From Mesorhizobium sp. (GTDB lineage Bacteria; Pseudomonadota; Alphaproteobacteria; Rhizobiales; Rhizobiaceae): a DNA stretch of 64,000 nucleotides. The stretch's first letter is position 1; every line of letters begins with the position of its first letter. The notes beneath the pieces are model-generated. The model ran no database searches. It was not told the origin of the DNA and saw nothing but the letters and a program-made list of their open reading frames with translations. The position numbers and the translations under genes were made by a program. Positions 1 through 8,735 of the stretch are shown one piece after another. The stretch is taken from NCBI GenBank assembly GCA_004017275.1, contig SAKE01000010.1, forward strand, positions 124,001-188,000, in the 5' to 3' direction.

Positions 1-1
1 G

Positions 2-766
2 TTCGATTCCGGCATCGGCGGGCTGACAGTGCTGCGCGAGGCGCGCGTGCTGATGCCCGACCGCCGCTTTGTCTATGTCGCCGACGATGCCGCGTTTCCC
101 TATGGCGCCTGGGAGGAACCGGCGCTCAATGCCCATATCCTTGGCCTGTTCGGCGCGCTGCTGGAAAAATTCCAGCCCGAGATTTCGGTCATTCCCTGCA
201 ACACCGCGTCGACGCTTGTGATCGACGCTCTGCGTGAGAAATTCCCTGGCCATCCCTTTGTCGGCACGGTGCCGGCGATCAAGCCGGCGGCGGAGCGTAC
301 GCGCTCCGGGCTCGTCTCGGTGCTGGCGACGCCCGGCACGGTCAAGCGCCAATATACGCGCGACCTGATCAGCAAATGGGCACAGAAATGCCACGTGCGG
401 CTTGTCGGTTCGGACCGGCTGGCGCCATTGGCCGAGATCTACATGCGCGAGGGATTTGTCGACGAGGAGATCGTGCGGGAGGAGATCGCGCCATGTTTTG
501 TCGAGAAGGACGGCGCCCGCACCGATATTGTCGTGCTCGGCTGCACGCATTACCCGTTTCTGGCCAATCGCATGCGCAAGACCGCGCCCTGGCCGGTCGA
601 CTGGATCGACCCGGCCGAAGCGATCGCCCGCCGCGCCATGTCGCTGCTTGCGCCTGTCGACGGGCCATTGCCGGCTGGCGAGCCCGACATTGCGGTCTTC
701 ACCTCCGGCAAGGTGGATTTCGCCACCAGCCGGCTCATGCAGGGCTTTGGCCTGATGGTCGCCTGA
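2..766 (+). CDS. murI: Glutamate racemase, 5' end outside window
   Basis: Makes D-glutamate from L-glutamate for peptidoglycan in the cytoplasm. The reading frame is already open at the window edge with the family's N-terminal DSGIGGL motif, so only a few residues and the start codon are missing. Both catalytic cysteines are present: CNTAST at about visible residue 66 and GCTHYP at about residue 181. The FPYG motif near residue 32 is also typical. The visible 254 residues fit the usual length. No frameshift is seen. Identification is firm from motifs. The gene ends about 60 bases before the next small gene and probably belongs to a unit that starts outside the window. Confidence 0.95.
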   Translation, partial: FDSGIGGLTVLREARVLMPDRRFVYVADDAAFPYGAWEEPALNAHILGLFGALLEKFQPEISVIPCNTASTLVIDALREKFPGHPFVGTVPAIKPAAERTRSGLVSVLATPGTVKRQYTRDLISKWAQKCHVRLVGSDRLAPLAEIYMREGFVDEEIVREEIAPCFVEKDGARTDIVVLGCTHYPFLANRMRKTAPWPVDWIDPAEAIARRAMSLLAPVDGPLPAGEPDIAVFTSGKVDFATSRLMQGFGLMVA

Positions 767-827
767 TTTCAGGAACATTGGCTGGTTCGCCGCGTTTCTT
801 CCCCAGGCAATGAAGGGAGAAACGATC

Positions 828-1016
828 ATGCCAGCCACCTCGAAAGCTCAGCAGAAAGCTGCGGGCGCCGCCTTGTCGGCCAAGCGCGGCGAGACGAAGA
901 AGAGTGAACTCCAGGGCGCTTCCAAGGGAATGTACGAATCAATGAGCGAAAAGCAGCTCGAGGAATTCGCCGAGACGAAGCGCAAGGGACTGCCGGAAAA
1001 GAAATCGAAACATTAG
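828..1016 (+). CDS. Small DUF3008-type protein
   Basis: A 62-residue, lysine- and glutamate-rich soluble protein beginning MPATSKAQQK, with no signal peptide or membrane segment. It resembles the DUF3008 family of small rhizobial proteins, whose role is unknown. The start at 828 is chosen over an in-frame ATG at 810 because the purine-rich AAGGGAGA stretch at 811-818 is well placed as a ribosome binding site for 828. The low-complexity, charged composition suggests a flexible protein. A rho-independent terminator follows within 40 bases, so the gene is probably the last of its transcript. The family call comes from recall of the N-terminal pattern and has not been checked. Confidence 0.75.
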   Translation: MPATSKAQQKAAGAALSAKRGETKKSELQGASKGMYESMSEKQLEEFAETKRKGLPEKKSKH

Positions 1017-1047
1017 CTCTCGGCCTTCCATGCTCACGAGAGAAATC

Positions 1048-1078
1048 AAAAAAGCCCGCGGCCAAAACCGCGGGCTTT
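1048..1078. terminator. Bidirectional intrinsic terminator
   Basis: A perfect 8-bp stem (1054-1061 with 1068-1075, GCCCGCGG/CCGCGGGC) closes a 6-base loop. It is preceded by a run of A and followed by TTT, so it can act on both strands. It lies between the convergent genes ending at 1016 and 1113. Confidence 0.85.
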
Positions 1079-1112
1079 GAGATGATCTGGCCGCCTGAGG
1101 CCGAACCGGAAC

Positions 1113-1319
1113 TTACCAGCGCCCCCGGCAGTGCCGCACTTTGTAACGAACGACGTGTCTGTGGCCGTGCCGCCAGACCACCCTTTTCTTCACCACGATG
1201 CGGCAAACCTGATGGTGCCGGTATCCCTGCCAATGCCTGGCCTCTGCCGGCTCTGGTGCAACGGCCATCGACCCGGCCAGTACCGCCGCTCCTGCCAACG
1301 TAAGGAAGAATTTCTTCAT
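1113..1319 (-). CDS. Small exported histidine/arginine-rich protein
   Basis: A 68-residue protein of unknown function. Residues 1-27 look like a Sec signal peptide (MKKFF start, hydrophobic core, cleavage near AEA). The mature part is very basic and rich in His, Arg and aromatic residues (HWQGYRHH, RHGHRHVVRYK), with two cysteines (HQVCRI and RHCRG). Comparable small periplasmic His/Arg-rich proteins are common in rhizobia. Metal or surface binding is possible but only inferred from composition. It is convergent with the preceding small gene, with which it shares a terminator. Confidence 0.65.
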   Translation of the reverse strand: MKKFFLTLAGAAVLAGSMAVAPEPAEARHWQGYRHHQVCRIVVKKRVVWRHGHRHVVRYKVRHCRGRW

Positions 1320-1558
1320 GTTAGTTACGCTCCTTCAGCTCCAGTCACGTCCTGGTGCCGTTGGCGCACAAGCTCCCGCCACATCCGGCATCGCATCGAC
1401 ATCGGGGACGGTATACAGTTGCTTTCCGCTGCGCCATGCAAAAGCTTGACACCGGTTAAATCTCGGTTTAACCAGCCGCCACCACCGGGCAGTGATGTCC
1501 GGTGTTTGTTTTGTATGCGCAAGATCAGGTATTCTAGTCGTTTCTGATCTTGTTTGAA

Positions 1559-1609
1559 CTGACGTGTCCCGTGGGTTTTCCGCCGCGTTGCGTGGGAAAA
1601 CCCTGTCAG
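1559..1609 (+). promoter_or_regulatory. Stem-loop in the rpsD 5' region
   Basis: Within the 376-base gap before rpsD lies a nested inverted repeat. The outer arms are CTGAC (1559-1563) and GTCAG (1605-1609). The inner arms GGGTTTTCC (1573-1581) and GGAAAACCC (1595-1603) are perfect 9-mers. It ends 86 bases before the rpsD start and could be a structured mRNA leader or a terminator-like element; no U-tract follows. The rest of the gap (1320-1558) shows a second short dyad, GGTTAAA...TTTAACC, near 1457-1476 but no coding sequence I can support. Confidence 0.4.
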
Positions 1610-1695
1610 GTCTCGAAAACGGAGGCCAGAGGAGGGCGCGTTTCCTTCACCCGGACCATGAGGTGCCGGGTGTGTTGTTTTGAAAAGGGAATGCG

Positions 1696-2313
1696 ATGAG
1701 CAAGCGCGAATCCGCGAAGTATAAGATCGACCGCCGTCTCGGCGAAAACATCTGGGGCCGCCCGAAGTCCCCGGTCAACAAGCGTGAATATGGCCCCGGC
1801 CAGCATGGCCAGCGCCGCAAGGGCAAGCTTTCCGATTTCGGCCTGCAGCTGCGCGCCAAGCAGAAGCTGAAGGGCCACTATGGCGACGTTTCTGAAAAGC
1901 AGTTCCGCAAGGTCTATGAAGAGGCCGATCGCCGCAAGGGCGACACCTCGGAGAACCTGATCGGCCTGCTCGAGTCGCGTCTCGACGCGGTCGTCTACCG
2001 CGCCAAGTTCGTGCCGACCATTTTCGCCGCCCGTCAGTTCGTCAACCACGGCCACGTCAATGTCAACGGCAAGCGCGTCAACATCGGCTCGTACCGCTGC
2101 AAGCCGGGCGACGTCGTCGAAGTGCGCGAAAAGTCGAAGCAGTTGGTTATCGTTCTGGAAGCGGTCGGCCTCGCCGAACGCGACGTGCCGGATTACATCG
2201 AAGCCGATCACAACAAGATGGTCGCGACCTTCTCGCGCATCCCTGGCCTGGCGGACGTTCCGTTCGCCGTGCAGATGGAACCGAACCTGGTCGTCGAATT
2301 CTATTCGCGCTGA
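1696..2313 (+). CDS. rpsD: 30S ribosomal protein S4
   Basis: Primary 16S rRNA-binding protein of the small subunit body. The 205-residue length, [14 protein letters not shown] start and [15 protein letters not shown] segment match alphaproteobacterial S4. The S4 RNA-binding domain, with its SRLDAVVYR motif followed by the [14 protein letters not shown] segment, occupies roughly residues 95-155. The gene stands alone instead of sitting in the alpha operon, as is usual in Rhizobiales. A GAAAAGGGAA ribosome binding site precedes the ATG. Immediately after the stop, the last coding bases are repeated in tandem, and a strong terminator ends the transcript. Confidence 0.97.
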   Translation: MSKRESAKYKIDRRLGENIWGRPKSPVNKREYGPGQHGQRRKGKLSDFGLQLRAKQKLKGHYGDVSEKQFRKVYEEADRRKGDTSENLIGLLESRLDAVVYRAKFVPTIFAARQFVNHGHVNVNGKRVNIGSYRCKPGDVVEVREKSKQLVIVLEAVGLAERDVPDYIEADHNKMVATFSRIPGLADVPFAVQMEPNLVVEFYSR

Positions 2314-2340
2314 GCGACGAATTCTATTCGCGCTGAGCGA
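2295..2340 (+). repeat. 23-bp tandem duplication over the rpsD stop
   Basis: Two perfect, directly adjacent 23-base copies, 2295-2317 and 2318-2340, each beginning CGAATTCTATTCGCGC. The first copy contains the last codons and TGA of rpsD; the second lies just beyond. The protein is unaffected because the first TGA is kept. Confidence 0.95.
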
Positions 2341-2361
2341 ACGCATTTTTGCGATATCCTG

Positions 2362-2389
2362 AAAGGGCCGCCCGTCGAGGCGGCCTTTT
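2362..2389 (+). terminator. rpsD intrinsic terminator
   Basis: GGCCGCC (2366-2372) pairs with GGCGGCC (2379-2385) around a 6-base loop and is followed directly by TTTTC. It lies 50 bases after the rpsD stop. Confidence 0.9.
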
Positions 2390-2468
2390 CTTTGTCGGCC
2401 AGGTCCGCTAATTCCGGGCGCAACGAAGCGCCGGACAGTCTTTGCTCCCGGATTTTGGAACTGACGCC

Positions 2469-3362
2469 ATGAACATGCTGCCAGACGCCGAATCGCTTGA
2501 ACCTGCCAGCGACATCGAAGGCGGCTTCCATCCGCTGTTTGCCGATGTGCCGTCCTCGGTCGAGTTCAACAAATTGCGCAAGCGGCTGCTGCGGCTGACC
2601 CGACAGGCGATCGAGGATTTCTCGATGGTGAAGCCCGGCCAGCGCTGGCTTGTAGCGCTCTCGGGCGGCAAGGATTCCTACGGTCTGCTCGCCGTCCTCC
2701 TCGACCTCAAATGGCGCGGGCTGCTGCCGGTTGATCTTCTGGCCTGCAATCTCGACCAGGGCCAGCCGAATTTCCCCAAACATATCCTGCCGGACTATCT
2801 CGACAGCCACGGCATTGCGCATCGCATCGAATATCAGGACACCTATTCCGTCGTCACCGACAAGCTGCCTGCGGGCAGCACCTATTGCTCGCTCTGCTCG
2901 CGGCTCAGGCGCGGCCATCTCTACCGCATTGTGCGCGAGGAGGGGTGCTCGGCGCTGGTGCTCGGCCACCATCGCGAGGACATTCTCGAGACCTTCTTCA
3001 TGAACCTGTTCCATGGCGGCCGTCTCGCCGCCATGCCGCCCAAGCTGCTCAACGACGAGGGCGACGTCATGGTGTTGCGGCCGCTGAGCTACTGCGCCGA
3101 GGTCGATCTCGAAAAATTCGCCGCCGCGATGCAATTCCCGATCATTCCCTGCGATCTCTGCGGCAGCCAGGAAGGTCTTCAGCGCAACGCCATGAAGGCC
3201 ATGCTCGATGAGCTGGAAAAGCGCATGCCCGGCCGCAAGGACACGATGCTGCGCGCGCTGTCGAACAGCAGGCCGTCGCATCTGCTCGACAGAAAGCTGT
3301 TCGATTTCGCCGCGCTCAACGAGACCCTCAGCACAAGGCAAGCCATTTCCGATGACATTTGA
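2469..3362 (+). CDS. ttcA: tRNA 2-thiocytidine(32) synthetase TtcA
   Basis: ATP-dependent thiolation of cytidine 32 in tRNA. The 297-residue protein has the PP-loop SGGKDS at about residues 65-70. It has a CSLC pair near 140-143, and CDLCGS near 228-231, which together match the iron-sulfur-ligating cysteines of TtcA. The ATG at 2469 is preferred over an upstream in-frame TTG at 2442 because GGA lies about 9 bases before it. A further in-frame ATG at 2475 cannot be excluded. The stop overlaps the next gene by 11 bases, which indicates co-transcription and probably coupled translation with the phosphatase-like gene. Confidence 0.93.
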   Translation: MNMLPDAESLEPASDIEGGFHPLFADVPSSVEFNKLRKRLLRLTRQAIEDFSMVKPGQRWLVALSGGKDSYGLLAVLLDLKWRGLLPVDLLACNLDQGQPNFPKHILPDYLDSHGIAHRIEYQDTYSVVTDKLPAGSTYCSLCSRLRRGHLYRIVREEGCSALVLGHHREDILETFFMNLFHGGRLAAMPPKLLNDEGDVMVLRPLSYCAEVDLEKFAAAMQFPIIPCDLCGSQEGLQRNAMKAMLDELEKRMPGRKDTMLRALSNSRPSHLLDRKLFDFAALNETLSTRQAISDDI

Positions 3363-4179
3363 CGACACCGCGATCGACTGGCTGGCCGGCATTCTGGCCG
3401 AGGCGGCACTGGCCGAGATCATGCCGCGTTTTCGCCGGCTGGGCGACGGCGATATCAGGCAGAAGACCTCGGCCGCCGACCTGGTGACGGAAGCAGACGT
3501 CAATGCCGAGCGGTTCATCACCAGCAGGTTGCGCGAGCGCTACCCCTCGGCGATGGTCGTCGGCGAGGAGGCCTGTTCCGACAATCCGGCACTGCTCGAT
3601 GGTCTGGGCGATGCCGATCTGGCTTTCGTCATCGACCCGGTGGACGGCACTTTCAACTTCGCCTCCGGCGTGCCGCTGTTCGGCGTCATGCTGGCGGTAG
3701 TGGTCAAGGGCGAGACCGTTGTCGGCATCATCCACGACCCGGTCGGCAAGGATTGGCTGATCGGCGCCAAGGGCGCCGGCAGCCATATCCGGCATGCGCA
3801 TGGCAGCTTCGAGAAGGTGCATGTCGCGGCACCTGCACCGATCTCGGAAATGACCGGCTCCGTCTCCTGGCAATATATGTCCGAGCCGGAGCGGTCGCGG
3901 CTGGCGCGCAACCAGACGAAGATCCTGTCGCAATTCGCCTATCGCTGTGCGGCGCACGAATACCGCCTGCTGTCGAGCGGCCATGCCCATTTCGTCGTCT
4001 ACAACAAGCTGATGCCGTGGGACCATCTGGCCGGTGTACTGATCCACGCCGAGGCCGGAGGCCATGCCGCGCGCTTCGACGGCAGCGCCTATCTGCCCTC
4101 GCATCTCGGCGGCGGCCTGCTTGTCGCGCCCGATCGGGAGAGCTGGCACGAATTGCGCCGCGAGCTCTGGGCGCAGTAG
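3352..4179 (+). CDS. Inositol monophosphatase family protein
   Basis: Mg2+-dependent phosphomonoesterase fold, 275 residues. The metal-binding GEEAC (about residues 71-75), [10 protein letters not shown] (about 94-103) and C-terminal WDHLAG motifs are all intact. Members of this family act on inositol phosphate, histidinol phosphate or PAP; the sequence alone does not settle which. The start overlaps the ttcA stop by 11 bases, so it is the second gene of that operon. In other rhizobia ttcA is often beside a gene of this family. No signal peptide is present, so the enzyme is cytoplasmic. Confidence 0.9.
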   Translation: MTFDDTAIDWLAGILAEAALAEIMPRFRRLGDGDIRQKTSAADLVTEADVNAERFITSRLRERYPSAMVVGEEACSDNPALLDGLGDADLAFVIDPVDGTFNFASGVPLFGVMLAVVVKGETVVGIIHDPVGKDWLIGAKGAGSHIRHAHGSFEKVHVAAPAPISEMTGSVSWQYMSEPERSRLARNQTKILSQFAYRCAAHEYRLLSSGHAHFVVYNKLMPWDHLAGVLIHAEAGGHAARFDGSAYLPSHLGGGLLVAPDRESWHELRRELWAQ

Positions 4180-4241
4180 GGTCAATTCCTGCGGCCAGCG
4201 GAAAGAGCCGTATAATCTCGCGCAAATCCGGAGGCTCTCGA

Positions 4242-4649
4242 ATGAAACCTCGGTTCGCATTTGTCGCGGCGGCTCTTGTCGCCGCCCTGTTTGCCGGCTC
4301 CCACGAAGCAAGATCGCAAGAGCGCAGCTGTCGCAGTTCAGATCCTGTCGACACGATAAAGGAGATGTCGGACGCTATCTATGCTTGCTGGAAGCCGCCA
4401 CCCGGCACTGCCGGCATGTCCCTGACGCTGCGGTTCTCGCTTCGCCGCGACGGCACGCTGATCGGCAAGCCTCGCGCCACCTATTCCGATCTGGGAACCG
4501 ATGCCCAGCGCAGCCGGGCCTTCGTGGCTTCAATCCTCAGGGCACTCGATGAGGCTCTGCCATTACCCTTTTCGGACAGCATGGGTGAAGCGATCGCGGG
4601 GCGTTTGCTTGCCCCTCGGTTCACGGCGGCCCTTGAGGGTGCGTCCTGA
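4242..4649 (+). CDS. Exported protein with TonB/TolA-C-like domain
   Basis: A 135-residue protein with an N-terminal Sec signal (MKPRFAFVAAALVAALFAGS, cleavage near residue 26). The mature part, from about residue 45, has the pattern of a TonB or TolA C-terminal domain: a CWKPPPG segment, then an amphipathic strand with RFSLRRDGTLIGKPR. The exact partner is unknown. GGAGG at 4230-4234 supports the ATG at 4242. It follows the phosphatase-like gene by 62 bases and may share its promoter. A hairpin repeat follows the stop directly. Confidence 0.65.
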   Translation: MKPRFAFVAAALVAALFAGSHEARSQERSCRSSDPVDTIKEMSDAIYACWKPPPGTAGMSLTLRFSLRRDGTLIGKPRATYSDLGTDAQRSRAFVASILRALDEALPLPFSDSMGEAIAGRLLAPRFTAALEGAS

Positions 4650-4651
4650 TG

Positions 4652-4695
4652 CATGTCGCCCAGAAGTGGCCCCGGCTTTGGGACAACGACATGCG
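4652..4695. repeat. Dispersed palindromic element (GCATGTCG type)
   Basis: Perfect 8-base arms GCATGTCG (4652-4659) and CGACATGC (4688-4695) enclose CCCAGAAGTGG...TTTGGGA. It begins 3 bases after a stop codon and 14 bases before the convergent MFS gene stop, so it can form an RNA hairpin at both 3' ends. It resembles the other 'AAGTGG...GGTT' palindromes in this window (12.2, 16.3 and 20.8 kb). Confidence 0.75.
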
Positions 4696-4708
4696 TAGAA
4701 ACAACAAT

Positions 4709-5977
4709 TTAATGCAAGTCGGTGATGTGTCCTAGAACGGGTGGGTTGTGCGGCTGGAACATCTTGCCGCGCTCTGCGATGAAAATCATCAGCAGCGCCG
4801 CGACCGAGACGCTGCAGAAGCCGGCGGCCAGTGGCGTCACCGTGCCGTTGAAGGCCTGGCCGATCAGCGTGCCGAGAATGCCGCCAAGAAACGTCTGCAT
4901 GAACCCCAGAATGGACGACGCCGTGCCGGCCAGTTGGCCGAGCGGCTCCATGGCCAGCGCGTTGAAGTTCGCTCCAAGCGCACCGAACGGAAGCATGGCG
5001 CAGGCAAAGAAGGTGATGAACAGCCAGAGCGGCATCTTCATTTCCAGCGAAACGACCAGCCAGGCAAGGCTGATGACCAGAAACAACAGCAGCGCGCTCT
5101 GCGACAGGCGGCGCATGCCGATACGGCCGACAAGGCGCGAGTTCAGAAAATTGGAGAAGGCAAGCACGCCCGCAACCCCGGCGAAGATGACTGGGAACAT
5201 CTCGCCGACATCGAATATGTCGACATAGATCTGCTGCGCCGAGGCGATAAAGCCGAACATGGCGCCGAAAATGAAGGTGCTGGCGAAGGCATAGCAGATC
5301 GCAATGCGGTTGGTGAGCACGATGCGAAACCCGCCGAGGATGGAGTTGACGGTCAGCGGCCGGCGATATTCGGGATGCAATGTTTCAGGCAGGCGCAGCA
5401 GCGACCATGTCGAGACGATGAGCGCACCGGCGGCCATGGTGACGAAGATCCAGTGCCAGGTCGCAAACAGCATGATGAACTGACCGATGCCGGGAGCAAT
5501 GACCGGTATCGCCATGAACACCATGAAGATCAGCGACATCACCTCGGCCATGCGCCGGCCGTCGAACGTATCGCGCACGATCGAGACGGCGATAACGCGG
5601 GTCGCCGCCGCACCGATGCCTTGCACGGCGCGGCACAGCAGAAGCGTTTCAAAACTTGGAGCAATGGCAGCAGCCGCAGCCGCGGCGACATAGATCACCA
5701 GCCCGGCGACCAGCGGAGCGCGACGGCCGAAGCGATCCGAGATTGGTCCGAAGAACAGCTGGCCGCCGCCAAAGCCCAGGATGTAGGCCGTGATGACGTA
5801 TTGCCGGTGGTTTTCATTTTCGACGCCGAGCGAGGCGCCGATCTGCTGCAGAGCCGGCAGCATGATGTCGATAGCCAGCGAATTCAGCGCCATGAGTGCT
5901 GCGCACAGCGCAATGAACTCCCAACGCGGAATGGGCAGTTTGCTTGCCGATTGCGGCGCTGATTTTGGCTGGTCCAC
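4709..5977 (-). CDS. MFS drug efflux transporter, Bcr/CflA type
   Basis: Inner-membrane proton-drug antiporter of the major facilitator superfamily, 422 residues with about 12 hydrophobic segments. The motif-A-like GPISDRFGRRAPL lies near residues 78-90. The DHA1 loop is followed by RAVQGIGAAATRVIAVSIVRD, the segment typical of Bcr/CflA proteins. The N-terminus is a 20-residue cytoplasmic tail. Substrate cannot be told from sequence. It lies 172 bases downstream of grxD on the same strand, with a hairpin between them, so it may be transcribed separately. Confidence 0.88.
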   Translation of the reverse strand: MDQPKSAPQSASKLPIPRWEFIALCAALMALNSLAIDIMLPALQQIGASLGVENENHRQYVITAYILGFGGGQLFFGPISDRFGRRAPLVAGLVIYVAAAAAAAIAPSFETLLLCRAVQGIGAAATRVIAVSIVRDTFDGRRMAEVMSLIFMVFMAIPVIAPGIGQFIMLFATWHWIFVTMAAGALIVSTWSLLRLPETLHPEYRRPLTVNSILGGFRIVLTNRIAICYAFASTFIFGAMFGFIASAQQIYVDIFDVGEMFPVIFAGVAGVLAFSNFLNSRLVGRIGMRRLSQSALLLFLVISLAWLVVSLEMKMPLWLFITFFACAMLPFGALGANFNALAMEPLGQLAGTASSILGFMQTFLGGILGTLIGQAFNGTVTPLAAGFCSVSVAALLMIFIAERGKMFQPHNPPVLGHITDLH

Positions 5978-6001
5978 GGCAAGTCCGATCTTTCAAACGA
6001 A

Positions 6002-6025
6002 AATGCGCCGGCGGGCCGGCGCATT
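6002..6025 (-). terminator. Hairpin between grxD and the MFS gene
   Basis: Ten-base perfect arms AATGCGCCGG/CCGGCGCATT (6002-6011, 6016-6025) around CGGG. On the minus strand it is followed by TTTCGTTT, so it fits an intrinsic terminator for transcripts coming from grxD. Confidence 0.65.
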
Positions 6026-6149
6026 GGCTCGTCTTGGTCCTGGGTTCAGGACTTAAAAATTGCCGAGGTGAGGCCGGCGCTGGCGTTTGGTGCACATCGC
6101 CCGAAATTGTACGGCGGTTTCAGGCGGATGACATGCACGAAAACAGAAG

Positions 6150-6485
6150 TCAGGCGGCGCCTTTGACGCTGACGCCCTTCTCGACGAGGAACGTCTGCAG
6201 CTCGCCGGCCTGGAACATCTCGCGCACGATATCGCAGCCGCCGACGAATTCGCCCTTGACGTAGAGCTGCGGAATCGTCGGCCAGTTGGAATACTCCTTG
6301 ATGCCCTGGCGCAGTTCGGAGGAGTCCAGGACGTTCACGCCTTTGTAGTCGGCGCCGATATAGTCGAGGATCTGGACGACCTGGCCGGAAAATCCGCATT
6401 GCGGGAAACCGGGCGTGCCCTTCATGAAAAGGACGACGTCGTTGCCCTTCACTTCGTTGTCGATGTAGTCGTTGATGCCGCTCAT
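6150..6485 (-). CDS. grxD: Monothiol glutaredoxin, Grx4 type
   Basis: A 111-residue CGFS-type glutaredoxin that carries or delivers [2Fe-2S] clusters, usually with BolA proteins. The active-site PQCGFS sits near residues 27-32. The [20 protein letters not shown] segment matches the glutathione-binding region of the family. A GGGAAAGGA ribosome binding site precedes the ATG at 6485. In most rhizobia grxD lies beside bolA; here bolA is about 5 kb away on the same strand, separated by a methyltransferase and an oppositely oriented iron-type ABC operon. This interruption suggests a later insertion. Confidence 0.96.
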   Translation of the reverse strand: MSGINDYIDNEVKGNDVVLFMKGTPGFPQCGFSGQVVQILDYIGADYKGVNVLDSSELRQGIKEYSNWPTIPQLYVKGEFVGGCDIVREMFQAGELQTFLVEKGVSVKGAA

Positions 6486-6653
6486 GGAATATCCTTTCCC
6501 GCCTGTGGGAGCCAGGCTCGAAACATGTCCTTCAAATAAACCCATAGGTTGCCCGAAACAAGACATTAGCCGCGCCCAGGCCGAAATGGCGCAAAGGATC
6601 GACCCAATTGGGCCAAGCCGTCCGGACCAGGGCCGAGCCGCGACAATGACATA

Positions 6654-6676
6654 AACATGATTGGCAATATCATGTT
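6654..6676 (+). promoter_or_regulatory. Iron-box dyad (TGA-N9-TCA, RirA type)
   Basis: Perfect 7-base inverted arms AACATGA (6654-6660) and TCATGTT (6670-6676) separated by exactly 9 bases. The inner TGA-N9-TCA is the consensus described for RirA-bound iron-responsive operators in rhizobia. It ends 47 bases before the start of a siderophore-type ABC operon, a natural place for iron repression. Confidence 0.75.
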
Positions 6677-6723
6677 TTGGTATTACTGCATGTGCGCAAA
6701 CCGTGAACCGAGGGATGTGCAGA

Positions 6724-7707
6724 ATGCGGAAAATGTCGCGAGGCTTCTTTGGCCTGGGCCTGGGCCTGGGTTTGGGTTTGGCTGCCTGTCTGGGTGCCGG
6801 GGTGGCGTTGGCGGGCGGTGCCAAGACGCTTTCCTTTGTGGATGACCGCGGCGTGGCCGTCGAGGTTCCAGCCGGCCCAGAGCGCGTAGCGTCCATTTCC
6901 TACTTCGCCACCGACGTCGCCCTCGCGCTCGGTCTGAAGCCAGTCGCGACGACCTACATGGTTGCCGGCCGCGACCCCGATTTTCTCCTTGGCCTGACCA
7001 AAGACATCAAGCACATCGGGCAGCGCGCCAAGCCAAACCTCGAACTGCTGTCCGAGACAAAGCCTGATCTGATCATTGCCATGAAGCGCTACACGGCGGG
7101 CAATGCCGAGCAGTTGCAGAAGATAGCGCCTTACGTCGCTTACAATATGGAACTTCTGAGCGAGAGCTATAGCGAAGTCGCACAGCTTTCGAAGATCCTC
7201 GGAAAGCCGGAGCGCGGCGAGGAACTCAACGCCGAGTTCAAGAAGCATCTGGCTGAATTTGGCGAGCGGGCGCCGAAAGGCGTGCATCCGCGCTTCCAAA
7301 TCATGTGGGGTGGCGATACGCCGTTCTCGTTCCACACCGAGAACACGGCAGCCTCCATTGTCGCGGCGCTCGGCGGCGACAATATTGCAGGCCCGATGGA
7401 CCCGGGCGGCAAGTTCGGTCTCGAACTCAGCCTTGAAACCATGCTGGAAAAGGATCCCGAGGTCATCTTCGTGATGGACAGCGGCCCGGATCGTCCGCAC
7501 GAGAACAACCCGATCTGGAGCCAGCTTTCCGCCGTCAAGAACGGACGCGTGCACTATGTCGGCGATGAATGGGCCGAGACCAACGGCCCGATTGGCCGCG
7601 AAATCGTGCTGCGCGAAGCCGCCCACTATCTCTACTCCGATACGTTTCCGCAGGTCGACGTGAAGGCCGAAGCGGCAAAGCTCATCCCTGTCGACGCGCA
7701 GAAATGA
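6724..7707 (+). CDS. Ferric siderophore-type ABC transporter binding protein
   Basis: Periplasmic binding protein of the FecB/FhuD class (PF01497-like fold), about 327 residues. It has a Sec signal peptide whose hydrophobic core is (Gly-Leu)x5. The mature region shows the usual pattern: a [19 protein letters not shown] start, a first lobe ending near [11 protein letters not shown], and a second lobe with the [19 protein letters not shown] segment. GAGGGA at 6709-6714 favours the ATG at 6724; 6715 is an alternative. The ATGA overlap with the first permease shows one operon. The exact ligand, a ferric siderophore or other chelate, is not determined; no TonB receptor lies nearby. Confidence 0.88.
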   Translation: MRKMSRGFFGLGLGLGLGLAACLGAGVALAGGAKTLSFVDDRGVAVEVPAGPERVASISYFATDVALALGLKPVATTYMVAGRDPDFLLGLTKDIKHIGQRAKPNLELLSETKPDLIIAMKRYTAGNAEQLQKIAPYVAYNMELLSESYSEVAQLSKILGKPERGEELNAEFKKHLAEFGERAPKGVHPRFQIMWGGDTPFSFHTENTAASIVAALGGDNIAGPMDPGGKFGLELSLETMLEKDPEVIFVMDSGPDRPHENNPIWSQLSAVKNGRVHYVGDEWAETNGPIGREIVLREAAHYLYSDTFPQVDVKAEAAKLIPVDAQK

Positions 7708-8735
7708 CGCAAGGCCCGGCACTGCGGCCGCCGGCATATGATAGCCGAGCCCTGGCGATGACGGCAGTAATCGCCGTCATTTCTCTTCTGGTGATCGCGG
7801 GCGGATTGATGATCGGCACGAGGCCGCTGGCGCCGCATGCCGTGCTGTCGGCGCTCTTCGCTCCGGACGGCAAGATCGATTCGATCCTGGTCTGGTCGCT
7901 GCGCCTGCCGCGCAGCCTCGCCGCCTTCGTCGGCGGCGCTGGTCTCGGTGTCTCCGGCTACCTGCTGCAGACCTTGACCCGCAATCCTCTCGCTGGGCCG
8001 GGCCTGACCGGGGTCAGCGCGGGCGCCGTGGCGCCGATCGCTTTCTGTTTCGTTTTCCTGCCCTGGCTGTCGTCGACGCTTTATCCATTCATCGGCATGG
8101 TAGGTGGCCTGGCCGGCGCCTCGATCACCTTCTGGATCGCCAGGGGAGGAAGAGGACGGCCTTTGCATCTGGCACTTGGCGGCATAAGCGTCTCGCTGTT
8201 TCTCGGCGCGATCACCACCTATGTCCTGCTCCTCAGCGGTCCCCAGGTGCCGTCGCTGCTGTTCTGGCTGTCGGGCGGTTTCCAGGGCCGGTCGTGGCCA
8301 CACCTTGCATATATGGCGCCGTGGGTGATTGCCGGTATCGCAGGAGCGCTGGCCTGCCACCGCGTGCTCGGCCTGCTGGCGCTGAGCGAACAGGCCGCCG
8401 CCGGCATGGGTCTGCGGCTGGCATTCTGGAAATCGGCAGTGCTGTTCCTCTCCGTGCTTCCGGTCGCGGGCGTGGCTCCAATCGCCGGCCCGGTGGCCTT
8501 CGTCGGCCTGGCAACGCCGCATATCGTGCGGTTGCTGCGGCCGCGTTCGCCGGCCTGGTCGGTCGCGCTCACCGCTGTCCTTGGCGGCTTGATGACGGCA
8601 AGTGCCGATATCATCGCGCGCAGCATCGCGGCTCCAAAGGAAATTCCGGTCGGCATCATCACCGCGCTGATCGGCGGACCGGTGTTCGTCTATCTCGTCC
8701 AGCGCCGCACTGTCTCCTTGGTAGGTGCGGCGTGA
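7704..8735 (+). CDS. FecCD-family ABC permease 1
   Basis: Inner-membrane permease of the iron-siderophore/B12 importer family, 343 residues with about nine hydrophobic segments. The family segment RLPRSLAAFVGGAGLGVSG followed by LLQTLTRNPLAGPGLTG lies near residues 64-99. The coupling region GPVAFVGLATPHIVR is near residues 263-277. The start ATG overlaps the binding-protein stop (ATGA). Together with the next gene it forms the heterodimeric channel. Two distinct permease genes, as in FecCD, argue against the single fused FhuB type. Confidence 0.92.
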   Translation: MTQGPALRPPAYDSRALAMTAVIAVISLLVIAGGLMIGTRPLAPHAVLSALFAPDGKIDSILVWSLRLPRSLAAFVGGAGLGVSGYLLQTLTRNPLAGPGLTGVSAGAVAPIAFCFVFLPWLSSTLYPFIGMVGGLAGASITFWIARGGRGRPLHLALGGISVSLFLGAITTYVLLLSGPQVPSLLFWLSGGFQGRSWPHLAYMAPWVIAGIAGALACHRVLGLLALSEQAAAGMGLRLAFWKSAVLFLSVLPVAGVAPIAGPVAFVGLATPHIVRLLRPRSPAWSVALTAVLGGLMTASADIIARSIAAPKEIPVGIITALIGGPVFVYLVQRRTVSLVGAA

